Below the pieces are notes generated by a model, which ran no database searches, was not told where the DNA came from, and saw nothing but the letters and a program-made list of their open reading frames with translations. The translations under genes and the position numbers were made by a program. A DNA stretch of 64,000 nucleotides from an uncultured Bacteroidota bacterium. GTDB lineage: Bacteria; Bacteroidota; Bacteroidia; Bacteroidales; P3. Positions 7,857 to 16,765 of this stretch are shown here, piece after piece. Position 1 is the first letter of the stretch. Every line of letters starts with the position of its first letter. The stretch is from contig CADCEC010000004.1 of assembly GCA_902800395.1 (NCBI GenBank), positions 124,001 to 188,000 on the forward strand, given 5' to 3'.

Positions 7857-9149
7857 ATGACAAAGATAGATGTTCTCTTAGGTCTCCAGTGGGGCGATGA
7901 AGGCAAGGGTAAGATTGTCGACGTGCTCACTCCGAACTATGATGTGGTGGCCCGTTTCCAGGGTGGTCCCAATGCCGGCCACACCCTCGAGTTCAATGGC
8001 ATGAAGCATGTGCTGCATATCATCCCCAGCGGTATCTTCCATAAGGACAAAATCAACCTCATCGGCAACGGCGTGCTTATCGAGCCCCGCATCTTCCGTC
8101 AGGAGATTGAGGGTATCGCGGAGAAGGGTGTCGACGCTACGAAGAATCTCTTTATCAGCAAGAAGGCTCACCTGATACTGCCCTCCCACCGCATGATGGA
8201 TGCCGCCAACGAGCAGGCCAAGGGTAACAGCAAGATTGGCTCCACCCTCAAGGGTATCGGTCCTGCCTATACCGACAAGATTGCCCGTACGGGCCTCCGC
8301 GTGGGCGATATCATGACTGCCGACTTCATCGAGCGCTACGGCCAGCTCAAGCGTCAGCACCTGATGATGGCGCATGCCATGGGCTTCGATGTCGACAGCT
8401 TCCGCATCGACAATATGCCCCTTAGCGAGTACGAGAAGGTGTGGATGGAGAGTCTAGCCACCTTGAAGCGCTTCCGCTTCGTCAACAGCGAATACTTCAT
8501 CAACCAGTGCCTCCGCGAGGATAAGAAAGTCCTTGCCGAGGGTGCACAGGCCATGATGCTCGACATCGACTTCGGCACCTATCCTTTCGTCACCTCCTCC
8601 AACACCATCACCGCTGGCGTCTGCACCGGCCTCGGTGTGGCCCCCTCGACCATCGGCAAGGTGATGGGCATCACCAAGGCCTACTGCACCCGTGTGGGTG
8701 CCGGTCCCTTCCCCACGCAGCTCGACGATGAGATTGGTCAGAAACTCTGCGAGTTGGGCCACGAATACGGCGCCACCACCGGCCGTCCGCGCCGCTGCGG
8801 TTGGATCGACCTCCCGGCACTGCGCTACGCCTGCATGATCAACGGCGTCACCGAGCTCTACGTCACCAAACCCGACGTGATGAACGACTTCGAGACCGTC
8901 TGCATGTGCAGCCACTATGACATTGAGGGTCAGCGCACCGACGAGATACCCTTCGAGTACAACACCGCCCATATCGACCCCGTGCTTACCCCCTTTGAGG
9001 GCTGGAAGCAGAGCCTGCAGGGCATCGACAGCTACGAGAAACTCCCCGAGAAACTCCGCACCTTCCTCGCCGCCATCGAGGAGCAGACGGGCGTCAGGAT
9101 TGCCGCCGTCAGCATCAGCCCCGACCGCAAAGACGTGCTATTCAAATAA
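7857..9149 (+). CDS. purA: adenylosuccinate synthetase
   Basis: Makes adenylosuccinate from IMP, aspartate and GTP, the first committed step to AMP. The N-terminal LGLQWGDEGKGK phosphate loop is intact, followed by GPNAGHTL, KGIGPAYTDKIARTG and the C-terminal TGRPRRCGWIDLPALRYA. At 430 aa it is of family length. It has its own TAnnTTTG promoter and is followed by a gene-less TIR element, so it appears monocistronic. Confidence 0.98.
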   Translation: MTKIDVLLGLQWGDEGKGKIVDVLTPNYDVVARFQGGPNAGHTLEFNGMKHVLHIIPSGIFHKDKINLIGNGVLIEPRIFRQEIEGIAEKGVDATKNLFISKKAHLILPSHRMMDAANEQAKGNSKIGSTLKGIGPAYTDKIARTGLRVGDIMTADFIERYGQLKRQHLMMAHAMGFDVDSFRIDNMPLSEYEKVWMESLATLKRFRFVNSEYFINQCLREDKKVLAEGAQAMMLDIDFGTYPFVTSSNTITAGVCTGLGVAPSTIGKVMGITKAYCTRVGAGPFPTQLDDEIGQKLCELGHEYGATTGRPRRCGWIDLPALRYACMINGVTELYVTKPDVMNDFETVCMCSHYDIEGQRTDEIPFEYNTAHIDPVLTPFEGWKQSLQGIDSYEKLPEKLRTFLAAIEEQTGVRIAAVSISPDRKDVLFK

Positions 9150-9176
9150 CATAACTACAACATAATGTTAAATTTA

Positions 9177-9294
9177 ACGACAACAGAGACAACAATGACA
9201 ACTTTCCCAGCGCACCAAACGCTGGGATGGCTGCCGCAGTCCGAAAAAACGCATGTCGCGTTTTTCATGTTGTCTTCGTTGTCTAGGTTGTCGT
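9177..9294. mobile_element. gene-less TIR element related to the GxxExxY element
   Basis: Left end 9177-9202 begins ACGACAACAGAGACAACAAT; the right end 9269-9294 on the minus strand begins ACGACAACCTAGACAACGAA; 22 of 26 positions match. Two internal hairpins, TCCCAGCG/CGCTGGGA (about 9204-9226) and AAAAACGC/GCGTTTTT (about 9245-9265), occupy the same places as in the 6479-7071 element. About 118 bp, MITE-like. Confidence 0.7.
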
Positions 9295-9367
9295 GAAAAA
9301 AAACGATAGTTGTCGTTTGATGCAAGAAAACAACAAATCGAGATACTAAACAGAAAAATCACTTGAT

Positions 9368-10411
9368 ATGAAAAAGATATTCGTTGTTTTGCTGATGGCG
9401 TTGCCCTTCGTGGCTGGCGCACAGACCAAAATCAAAGAGACCGCCGTGCCGCGTTCGGTGCTGCTCACCCTTGAGAAGACCTACGACTCCTACAAGGTGC
9501 GCACCTGGTACCAGGCTCCGGGACAGTATATCGCCGATATCCTCATCGACGGACAAGAGGGCCGCAGCTACTTCACCGCCGGCGGCGACTGGCAGTATTC
9601 CTCCTTCCCCGTGAAGTTCGAGGAGTGCCCCACCATGCTCACCAGCTACTTCAACAACAACTACCCCGGCTACCGTGTGAAGACCCTCGACTATATCGAG
9701 GAGATGAGTGGCGACAACTACTACCGCATGATCATCACCAAGCAGGGCATCTCCGACGCCGACTTCGAGATGATTTTCGACACTCGCGGAAAGCTCATGA
9801 AGAGCAACGCGCCCGACCCCGCCGCCGTGAAGCGCGACTACTACACCCATAACAACCCCGACGCCACCGATGACGAGGTGACCAAGGCCACCAAGACCGA
9901 GAGCAGCCGCCATCGCAACCGTCCCGCCCCCAGGGCCGACGAACCCCAGACCGAGGAGTTCCAGCCGCCGCAGGCCGCCGTCGACTACTTCAAGAAGAAC
10001 CTCGAGAAGCGCCTCAAATCCGGTCCCGAATGGATCAACCGTAACGGCCAGTATGCTGTGGCCTACTACACCGACAAGCAGAAGGTCGAGATGGACGCCG
10101 TCTTCGACATCAACAGCGGTGCCCCCATCATGACCGGCAAGGTGCTGCTCAAGGAGCGCTACAACAACACCATCATGAAATACCTGGCCGAGAAATTCAA
10201 CGGCGAGAAATACACCATCGAGAAGATGGTCGTTTACGAGTACAACTCCAAGTACCGCGGAGCCGACGGCAAGAAGCCCAAGCCCTACACCTATGTCGTG
10301 GTGAGCCAGAAAGTTGACGGCAAGAAGAAGTTCGTCCGCATGGAGTTCGACAGCAAGGGCACCTTCCTCAACCTCTTGGCCCAGCCCCTCGACGAGAAAG
10401 ACGTGCAGTAG
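9368..10411 (+). CDS. secreted PepSY-like domain protein
   Basis: A signal peptide (MKKIFVVLLMALPFVAGAQT) precedes a region resembling the PepSY-like fold found in many periplasmic Bacteroidetes proteins: LTLEKTYDSYKVRTWYQAPGQY, then YFNNNYPGYRVKTLDYIEE and DADFEMIFDTRGKLMK. A second related half (VDYFKKNLEKRLKSGPEWI, then VEMDAVFDINSGAPI) follows a Pro/Arg-rich linker. Probably exported to the periplasm or cell surface; ligand unknown. 347 aa. A strong hairpin terminator follows at 10467-10489. Confidence 0.75.
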   Translation: MKKIFVVLLMALPFVAGAQTKIKETAVPRSVLLTLEKTYDSYKVRTWYQAPGQYIADILIDGQEGRSYFTAGGDWQYSSFPVKFEECPTMLTSYFNNNYPGYRVKTLDYIEEMSGDNYYRMIITKQGISDADFEMIFDTRGKLMKSNAPDPAAVKRDYYTHNNPDATDDEVTKATKTESSRHRNRPAPRADEPQTEEFQPPQAAVDYFKKNLEKRLKSGPEWINRNGQYAVAYYTDKQKVEMDAVFDINSGAPIMTGKVLLKERYNNTIMKYLAEKFNGEKYTIEKMVVYEYNSKYRGADGKKPKPYTYVVVSQKVDGKKKFVRMEFDSKGTFLNLLAQPLDEKDVQ

Positions 10412-10466
10412 CAGTTAATAGATAACAGTTAATAGATAATAGTTAACTGGGAGAGAATCAATAAAG

Positions 10467-10489
10467 GAGACGGCCGTTTCGGCCGTCTC
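10467..10489 (+). terminator. hairpin GAGACGGCC/GGCCGTCTC
   Basis: Nine-bp perfect stem with a 5-nt loop downstream of the PepSY-like gene, followed by TTGCTTGTTT. Confidence 0.75.
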
Positions 10490-10572
10490 TTGCTTGTTTC
10501 CGTGTAACTTACTTAATTGGGCCAACATTAGTGTAGGACACTATATAGTAGCTCTTTTGCGCATTTGATACA

Positions 10573-10640
10573 CATTTGTTGTTCGTTTGTTGTTCGATAA
10601 AAAAACGAACAACAAACGAACAACAGACGAACAACAAATG
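10573..10640. repeat. ACAAC-family inverted repeat
   Basis: Arms CATTTGTTGTTCGT (10573-10586) and ACGAACAACAAATG (10627-10640) are perfectly complementary; the interior is more copies of TTTGTTGTTCG and its complement CGAACAACAAA with about 10-bp period. The rest of the 10412-10714 gap holds TTAATAGATAA micro-repeats (10412-10445) and no gene. Confidence 0.8.
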
Positions 10641-10714
10641 AATATATAAGCAAGTTAACATTATCCAAACAGAGGGGCGGAATGAAAATCATTTGGCTAT
10701 TTGGGTATTATTTG

Positions 10715-10722
10715 TATCTTTG
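10715..10722 (+). promoter_or_regulatory. TATCTTTG promoter of the TPR-AraC gene
   Basis: Consensus -7 element; transcription from here excludes the upstream ATG at 10682 and supports a start at 10733 or 10745. Confidence 0.7.
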
Positions 10723-10744
10723 CAAGTCGAAAATGATTGTCAAG

Positions 10745-12361
10745 ATGAGATATAGGATACTGATTATATGTGCTTTGATGGCTCTTGCAGGGTGTACGAG
10801 AAGTCCTAAAACCGACCAGCGGCCGGAGTGGCTGATGCAGGCGGACGAGGACTACAAGCTGGCACAGGATTATGATGGGCAGTGGCAGGTGCGGCTGGCG
10901 GAGATGTACTATCGCAAGGCTTACGAGGCGTTGAAGAAGGCCAACGAGGATGGTTTGTTTCCTCCGGCCGATGACCAATCGTATTCTTGGTTTCTCTATG
11001 GCGACGCGGGCTATCGCTATGCCGTGATGCTCTATCGGCGGGGCGACACCGAGGGGGCGATAGCACTATTGAGCGACATCCTGGCCCACGACATCCGCGA
11101 TGTTGAACGATCGTCGATACTCCAGTTGATGGGTGAATGCCAACTACTTCTCAAACAGTACGATGCAGCGCGCGCGAGCTATACCAAAGCCTTCGAGGTG
11201 AGGAGCCACTGGCACCAAGATGGTAAGATTGATGGTCCTTTCAATATGATGGTGACCTGTTTCGCTATCTATAATTCCTTCATGGAGTTCGGTGAATACG
11301 AAGAGGCCGCGCAGTGGCTGGAACGAATGGAGAAGGAACTCTCGGTCTATGAGCAAAGGACCGATGCCTCGCCCAGAATCATTGAGGAATATAGGGGGTA
11401 TGTGGCGATGAACCGTGCCCGGCTGCTGCTGGCCACGGGTCACGCCCACGAAGCCAACGCTGTTTATGATGCTATCCCCGCCAGCCGCATCTTCACTCCC
11501 TTGGGCATCACCTGGGCTGCCATCTGGCTGTCGGATGCCGGACGCTATGGCGAGTCGGCCGACATGTATGCCCGTCTCGACACCACCTACGCCAGTGTCA
11601 GCAATGTCACGATGACCTTCGACAAGATAAGCGAGTGTCTGGCACCGCGTTACATGGCAGACATGAAGGCGGGACGTACTCAAGAGGCTCTGGCTATCGG
11701 AGCCGACATGGCTGTGGCCATCGACTCGGCCCTTGCCTGGCAGAAACGCAACGATGCCGCCGAGCTGTCGGTCATCTACCAGACCCACGAGAAGGAACTG
11801 GCGTTGGAAGAGTCGAGGACGAAATCCACTATCTATCTGATTATTGCCGTAGGTGCATTGTTGCTACTTTTGCTGACGGGCTATATACTATGGATTGTGC
11901 GCCGCGACAACCGATTGCTGACAGAAAAGAATCAAGTCCTCTATGAGCAGATACAGCAGCGCGAGCAAGCCGAGACCGAAGAGCGCGAGCGGCAGCAGGC
12001 GCAACCCACCGAGACCCTCAGCCAAAGCCAGCAGATCTACCGCCGCCTCTGCGAGCTGATGGAGGACCCCGACGTGTATACCGATGCCGAGTGCAACCAT
12101 GAGACCTTAGCGCAGCTGCTGGGCACCAACCGCACCTACCTCTATGATGCCCTGCGCGAGTGCTCCGACACGACACCGGCCGACTTCATCAACCGCTACC
12201 GCATACGTCATGCCGCCCTGCTGCTTGCCACCACGGACGACCCTGTGGCCCTCGTTGCCGAGCTGTGCGGAATCACCAACAGAAGCACTTTTGCTCGCCT
12301 TTTCCGCGACCATTATTCCATGTCACCCACCGAATACCGTCACGCTGCGAAGGGAAAATAG
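10745..12361 (+). CDS. membrane-anchored TPR sensor with C-terminal AraC-type HTH
   Basis: Starting at ATG 10745, the protein opens with MRYRILIICALMALAGC, a lipoprotein-like signal. TPR-type helical repeats follow (residues ~25-340, e.g. AEMYYRKAYEALKKA, AVMLYRRGDTEGAIALL, ARASYTKAF), then one transmembrane helix (STIYLIIAVGALLLLLLTGY), a coiled coil, and an AraC/XylS DNA-binding domain ending FARLFRDHYSMSPTEYR. Such proteins are common in Bacteroidales and are thought to sense periplasmic signals through the TPR part while binding DNA from the membrane. The targets are not evident; the genes directly downstream (small membrane protein, lipoprotein, protease) are candidates. An upstream ATG at 10682 lies before the promoter and is unlikely. 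Confidence 0.85.
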   Translation: MRYRILIICALMALAGCTRSPKTDQRPEWLMQADEDYKLAQDYDGQWQVRLAEMYYRKAYEALKKANEDGLFPPADDQSYSWFLYGDAGYRYAVMLYRRGDTEGAIALLSDILAHDIRDVERSSILQLMGECQLLLKQYDAARASYTKAFEVRSHWHQDGKIDGPFNMMVTCFAIYNSFMEFGEYEEAAQWLERMEKELSVYEQRTDASPRIIEEYRGYVAMNRARLLLATGHAHEANAVYDAIPASRIFTPLGITWAAIWLSDAGRYGESADMYARLDTTYASVSNVTMTFDKISECLAPRYMADMKAGRTQEALAIGADMAVAIDSALAWQKRNDAAELSVIYQTHEKELALEESRTKSTIYLIIAVGALLLLLLTGYILWIVRRDNRLLTEKNQVLYEQIQQREQAETEERERQQAQPTETLSQSQQIYRRLCELMEDPDVYTDAECNHETLAQLLGTNRTYLYDALRECSDTTPADFINRYRIRHAALLLATTDDPVALVAELCGITNRSTFARLFRDHYSMSPTEYRHAAKGK

Positions 12362-12420
12362 ATATTGTAAATCACTGAAACTTTGTGTTTTGAAAATATG
12401 GCACAAAGTTTTGAAGCCAT

Positions 12421-12444
12421 GGGAAACGCCTTTCGGAGTTTCCC
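12421..12444 (+). terminator. hairpin GGGAAAC/GTTTCCC with T-rich tail
   Basis: Seven-bp stem and 10-nt loop, then TTTATTTTTG; ends the TPR-AraC transcript. Confidence 0.65.
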
Positions 12445-12446
12445 TT

Positions 12447-12454
12447 TATTTTTG
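12447..12454 (+). promoter_or_regulatory. TATTTTTG promoter
   Basis: TAnnTTTG core overlapping the T-tail of the preceding terminator, 25 bp before the small gene at 12479. Confidence 0.6.
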
Positions 12455-12478
12455 CATCCGATTTAAAAGGAATAAAAA

Positions 12479-12652
12479 ATGAATGGCATTACTTTCATCC
12501 TCACAGTGGCATTGGCCGCCGCCTTCGTCCTCCTGGTCGTTGGGCTGGTGGGGGTCATTATATATTATAGGTGTCGCCTGAAGGATAGCCACCGCACCCT
12601 CGCCCGCTTCATCAAGGAGGATGTGCTGTTGCAAGAGAAAACAATTAAATAA
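12479..12652 (+). CDS. small single-pass membrane protein, 57 aa
   Basis: Read directly from the sequence: MNGITFILTVALAAAFVLLV is a strong transmembrane segment, followed by VGLVGVIIYY and a basic soluble tail (RCRLKDSHRTLARFIKED) ending in QEKTIK. It has its own TAnnTTTG promoter, an A-rich leader, and GC-biased third codon positions consistent with real coding. It lies 24 bp before the lipoprotein at 12677 and is likely co-transcribed with it and the protease. No family recognised. Confidence 0.6.
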   Translation: MNGITFILTVALAAAFVLLVVGLVGVIIYYRCRLKDSHRTLARFIKEDVLLQEKTIK

Positions 12653-12676
12653 TTAATAACAATAAAAAATATCACA

Positions 12677-13207
12677 ATGAAAAAAGTAACCTTAATGCTC
12701 GCCCTTGCGGCGACCCTCTTCGCCGCCTGCGGCAAAGACGACGACCACAACACCCCCGAGCAGCCCGCACAGCAAGTGCCCGCCACTGTGTCGATGACGT
12801 ACCACCTCGACGCCACCGATGACATGCTGCAATACCTCGACTACACTGTTATCTATATCGACGGCACCGGCGAGCACGAGGAGGCCGTCACTTCCAACCG
12901 CTGGGAGAAGACTTTTGCCGCCTCCCTCCCCGCCACTTTCACCATCAAGAGACGCCTCCGCGTGAAAGAGGGCATGCACGACGCCCTTGTCGCCGCCGAC
13001 ACTGTCCACATGACCGATGGCTACGGTTACGCCTACCAGATTTTCGACTCTACCGCCACCCCCATCCCTGGCATGAACGACAGCTGGAGCAGAGCCCCGC
13101 TCTCCGGCGCCAGTGGTGCCCGCATCGCCGAGCACTGTGAAGCTGGCAGACTCGACAAAACCTACACCCTTTCCTTTGATATTAACGGCCATTTCACACA
13201 AATGTAA
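12677..13207 (+). CDS. lipoprotein of unknown function, 176 aa
   Basis: Signal peptide MKKVTLMLALAATLFAAC with lipobox AAC, then an acidic GKDDD stretch typical of surface-exported Bacteroidetes lipoproteins. The mature part looks beta-rich (VSMTYHLDATDDMLQYLDYTVIYIDG, TFTIKRRLRVKEG). No family recognised. It sits 6 bp upstream of the double protease, suggesting one operon; a helper or inhibitor role is possible but unproven. Confidence 0.7.
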   Translation: MKKVTLMLALAATLFAACGKDDDHNTPEQPAQQVPATVSMTYHLDATDDMLQYLDYTVIYIDGTGEHEEAVTSNRWEKTFAASLPATFTIKRRLRVKEGMHDALVAADTVHMTDGYGYAYQIFDSTATPIPGMNDSWSRAPLSGASGARIAEHCEAGRLDKTYTLSFDINGHFTQM

Positions 13208-13213
13208 AAAAGC

Positions 13214-16200
13214 ATGAAGAGAGTCTTTACCTTTATTATAATGTTGCTGGCCGTCGTTTCGATGGCTACGGCACAGAAGAGTTTCATGTCGGGCAACAGC
13301 GCCCTGCTGCTGGCCGACCTCCAGACGGGCCGCCTCGACGAGAAACAGGTGGCCGAGCAGTACGGCCTTGTGTATGTCAACGGCGGAGCAAATGTCACCG
13401 CTTTCGCTGAACTCAGTGGCGACGAGAAAGCCCTCGCCGATTATGGCGTGCAGGTGCAGTCGCGCGTCGGCGGCATGCTGACCGTCTGCATCCCGCTGAA
13501 CAACTACGTGGCCTTCGCCCAGTCGGGTCTCTGCTCGTGGCTCGACGTGGGGAGCAAGCCTCAACAGAAACTCGAGAACGCCCGTGCCGAGCTGGGCATC
13601 GACAACATCTACAGCGGCGTCGACCTGCCCCACGGCTACGACGGCACCGGCGTGGTGGTGGGCATCATCGACGGTGGTTTCCAGTACGGACACCCCGCCT
13701 TCTACGACTCGACGGGTACCACCCTCCGCATCAAGCGCGCCTGGATACAGGGCGACACCATCGGCACAGCCCCCGCGGGCTACAGCTACGGCCGTGAACT
13801 CGCCACCGAGAGCGATATACTTGCAGCACAGACCGACAATCCCAGTGGCTTTCACGGCACCCATGTCGCCGGTATCGCCGCCGGCTGCGGTGGTCCCGAC
13901 AGCATAGGCCGCCGTTATCGCGGTATGGCTCCCAATGCCGACATTGTGATGGTGAGTATGGCCTCTCTCCCGGGTATCTACGACGGCATCGCCTACATCC
14001 GCGCCTATGCTGCCTCGGTGGGCAAACCCTGCGTCGTCAACATGAGCCTCGGCACGCACACGGGTCCCCACGACGGCACCTCGTCGCTCGACCGCATGAT
14101 GGATGGCCTCCATGCGCAGTACCCCGAGGGCTTCCTCGTGGTGGGCTCCGCCGGCAACGAGGGCAGCAACAAACTGCACCTCTACAAAGCTTTCACCACC
14201 GCCGACACAATGACATCCACTTTCGTCAACTACAATATCGGTAGGGTAGAGGCCACCATCGACCTCTGGAGCACCGCCAACAGCCCCTTCGCAGTCAGCG
14301 TGGCCGTCATCGACACCGCCTCGGGCGACACCCTGGGCCGCTCTCCGTGGTACAACTCCAGCGCGATGGGGGTCTATGTCGACTCTGTATATCTGGATAA
14401 GACCTATTGCCAGTTTGCCTGCAACGGTACCAACCCCATCAACAACCGTCAGAACATCACCCTGACACTCACCAGCCAGCCCTCCCTCTCCGACACCTAC
14501 CGCGTCGCCCTCTTCCTCAAGAGCACCGCTCAGGCCAATGTCCATGTCTGGAGCGACCGAGTCACCTTCGTCAGCGACGGCCTGCCGGGCATGCTGGAGG
14601 GCAACACCGACTGCACCGTGGGCGAGATTGGCGGCACCGCCAACTCCATCATCACCGTCGGCGCCTACACCACCGCCACCTCGTGGCCATACGTTGGTGG
14701 GGGCAATCTCAGCATGGGCATCGAGGAGCAGGGCAACCTGACCTACTTCTCCTCTCACGGTCCCACCCTCGACCTCCGCACCAAGCCCGACATCTGCGCC
14801 CCCGGCCAGCACATCGTCTCTTCCATCAACCGCTACTGCGACAGTTATGTACACTCCCTCTATTGCTCCGACTATACCCTCTTCAACGGCGACACCGCCT
14901 TCTATGGTGCCGCCCAGGGCACCTCGATGGCGTCGCCTGCCGTGGCCGGCATCATGGCCCTCTGGCTCCAGCAGAACCCGCAGCTGCGCTACGACTCGGC
15001 CCTTGCCCTCATCCGCACCTCCGGCCGCACCGACAGCCTCACCGGCATCCTCCCTGCCAGCGGCAGCAACCTCTGGGGCTGGGGCAAGTTCAATCCCCTC
15101 GCTGGCCTGACTTCCGACCCGACCGACGTCGACAGCAATGCGCTCACCAACCTCGTCATCTTCCTCCGCTTCGCCGACGACGAGGAGATTGACCACTCGT
15201 TCGCCGACATCGACTCGATGTTCAACGGCCGCACCCCCGGCTTCCTGAGCATCTACAACTTCTTCGACGCCCTCTCCTACGGAAAAATCCACTATCGTAC
15301 CGTCTACCCCAACAATATTTTGAACGGCACGATAATATCCTATCAGGACATCATGCCGCGCTGCTACTTCCAGCCCTACGACAGCGTGGAGAATCCTGGT
15401 GGCTACCTCCCCGAGGAGCAGCCCTTTATGGGCGTCTCGATGCGCGAGGCCGAGCTGCTGGGACGTGCCGTCCGCTATGTCGATTCGCTGCATCTGGTCA
15501 ATTCCTCGGTGGTGCTCGACGGCGACGGTGACGGCGACATCGACAACCTCAGCTTCATCGTCAAGGGCGGCACCGGCGAGTGGGCCTCCATCCTCTGGCC
15601 CCACATGGAATACTTCCCCCACGACTCGCTCGGCTACACTGTCACCCTCAACGGCGTGCGGCCCAACACCTTCAATTTCGAGTTCGAGGGTGCCGACCCC
15701 ATACTCTTCAACGCCCTCGTCTTCCGCCACGAGATGGGACACTCGCTCGACATGCCCGACCTCTACCATTACATCAATTACCTCGATCTCGCACAGGCCG
15801 GCAACTGGGATATGATGGACGGCTCCTATGTGATCAACCAGACGGCGGCCATCTACAAGAACAAGGTTCTCCACGTGGCCGACGACCCGATAGAGATTAC
15901 CGTCGACGGCGACTACACGCTGCAAAGCGCGGGTTCCAGCCCCTCGCAGAACTGCTACTACATCCGCTCCGCCATCGACCCCACGCAGTGGTTTGTCTTC
16001 GAGTACCGTCGTCAGGCCGACCTCTTCGAGGATGGCCTCCCCGGCACCGGTCTCATCGTGGCCCGGTGGAACGACACCGTGCCGGCGGGCTACGACGGCA
16101 TGTTCGCCAACGCCTTCTTCGACTTCTACACCCAAGCCAACCAGTACTGGATCTTCCGTCCGGGCAGCGCCATCGACACGGTGCAAGGTGACATCTGGCA

Positions 16201-16555
16201 CGCTCATTTCTGCCAAGCAGAGGGCCGCACCTCCTTCGGTCCCACCACTGACCCGCACCCCTACCTCACCGACGGCACGCCGGAGACCTCCTTCGAAATC
16301 ACCAACATCCAGGAGCACGGCACCGAGCTCACCTTCCACGTCCACTTCCTCGGCACCGAGGGCATCGACGACGTAGAGGATATGGGATATAGGTTATGGG
16401 TTATGAACGGCCGCATTGTGGTTGACGGTACTTCCGACGAGGTGCATATCTTCGACATGGTCGGCCGCGAGGTCCACAACAGCGGTCTCCGCAACGGCGT
16501 CTACCTCGTCAAGGTCGGCGACCGCCCGGCCCGGAAAGTGGTGGTCGTAAAATGA
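13214..16555 (+). CDS. subtilisin (S8) plus M6-type metalloprotease fusion, type IX secreted
   Basis: A 1,113-aa exported protein. Signal peptide MKRVFTFIIMLLAVVSMATAQ; a subtilase domain at about residues 140-630 with all three catalytic motifs (VGIIDGG near 150, HGTHVAGIAAG near 214, GTSMASPAVAG near 570); an M6 (immune inhibitor A-like) domain from about 645 with HEMGHSLDMPDLY (HExxH) near 838 and GNWDMMDGS; and a type IX sorting domain from about 1053 (NGRIVVDG, VHIFDMVGREV, NGVYLVKVG, RPARKVVVVK). Two complete proteases of different mechanism in one chain is uncommon. The last 20 nt of coding DNA nearly repeat the end of the LRR gene. Expected at the cell surface or outside. Confidence 0.92.
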   Translation: MKRVFTFIIMLLAVVSMATAQKSFMSGNSALLLADLQTGRLDEKQVAEQYGLVYVNGGANVTAFAELSGDEKALADYGVQVQSRVGGMLTVCIPLNNYVAFAQSGLCSWLDVGSKPQQKLENARAELGIDNIYSGVDLPHGYDGTGVVVGIIDGGFQYGHPAFYDSTGTTLRIKRAWIQGDTIGTAPAGYSYGRELATESDILAAQTDNPSGFHGTHVAGIAAGCGGPDSIGRRYRGMAPNADIVMVSMASLPGIYDGIAYIRAYAASVGKPCVVNMSLGTHTGPHDGTSSLDRMMDGLHAQYPEGFLVVGSAGNEGSNKLHLYKAFTTADTMTSTFVNYNIGRVEATIDLWSTANSPFAVSVAVIDTASGDTLGRSPWYNSSAMGVYVDSVYLDKTYCQFACNGTNPINNRQNITLTLTSQPSLSDTYRVALFLKSTAQANVHVWSDRVTFVSDGLPGMLEGNTDCTVGEIGGTANSIITVGAYTTATSWPYVGGGNLSMGIEEQGNLTYFSSHGPTLDLRTKPDICAPGQHIVSSINRYCDSYVHSLYCSDYTLFNGDTAFYGAAQGTSMASPAVAGIMALWLQQNPQLRYDSALALIRTSGRTDSLTGILPASGSNLWGWGKFNPLAGLTSDPTDVDSNALTNLVIFLRFADDEEIDHSFADIDSMFNGRTPGFLSIYNFFDALSYGKIHYRTVYPNNILNGTIISYQDIMPRCYFQPYDSVENPGGYLPEEQPFMGVSMREAELLGRAVRYVDSLHLVNSSVVLDGDGDGDIDNLSFIVKGGTGEWASILWPHMEYFPHDSLGYTVTLNGVRPNTFNFEFEGADPILFNALVFRHEMGHSLDMPDLYHYINYLDLAQAGNWDMMDGSYVINQTAAIYKNKVLHVADDPIEITVDGDYTLQSAGSSPSQNCYYIRSAIDPTQWFVFEYRRQADLFEDGLPGTGLIVARWNDTVPAGYDGMFANAFFDFYTQANQYWIFRPGSAIDTVQGDIWHAHFCQAEGRTSFGPTTDPHPYLTDGTPETSFEITNIQEHGTELTFHVHFLGTEGIDDVEDMGYRLWVMNGRIVVDGTSDEVHIFDMVGREVHNSGLRNGVYLVKVGDRPARKVVVVK

Positions 16556-16620
16556 ATCGACGCGCGTCGATTTCGAAACTCACGCGCGTCAGTTTTGAAA
16601 TCGACCACGGTCGATGCCAA

Positions 16621-16713
16621 AAACGATGCCTCGTTTTTGGTGCAGATAAAAACGAGGTTTTTGTCACCTATAAAAACGAGGTTTTTGTTCCCCATAAAAA
16701 CGAGGCATCGTTT
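16621..16713. repeat. inverted repeat with internal AAAAACGAGG tandem units
   Basis: Arms AAACGATGCCTCGTTTTT (16621-16638) and its exact complement (16696-16713) enclose two further TAAAAACGAGGTTTTTGT units. Just upstream, TCGACGCGCGTCGA (16557-16570) is a separate palindrome. The gap 16556-16765 has no convincing gene. Hairpins may end the protease transcript. Confidence 0.75.
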
Positions 16714-16765
16714 CGGGATTCAAATGAGATTTGGCAGAACATACTGAAAATAAGCATATAACGAT

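Noticed and set aside
12692-16345. Very long open frame on the minus strand opposite the double protease
   Set aside because: Arises from GC-rich codon bias of the plus-strand gene, whose protease motifs are unmistakable; the antisense product is low-complexity Val/Gly/Asp with no known domain.
16552-16761. Short plus-strand frame between the protease and the next lipoprotein
   Set aside because: Translates palindromes and AAAAACGAGG units; no coding character.
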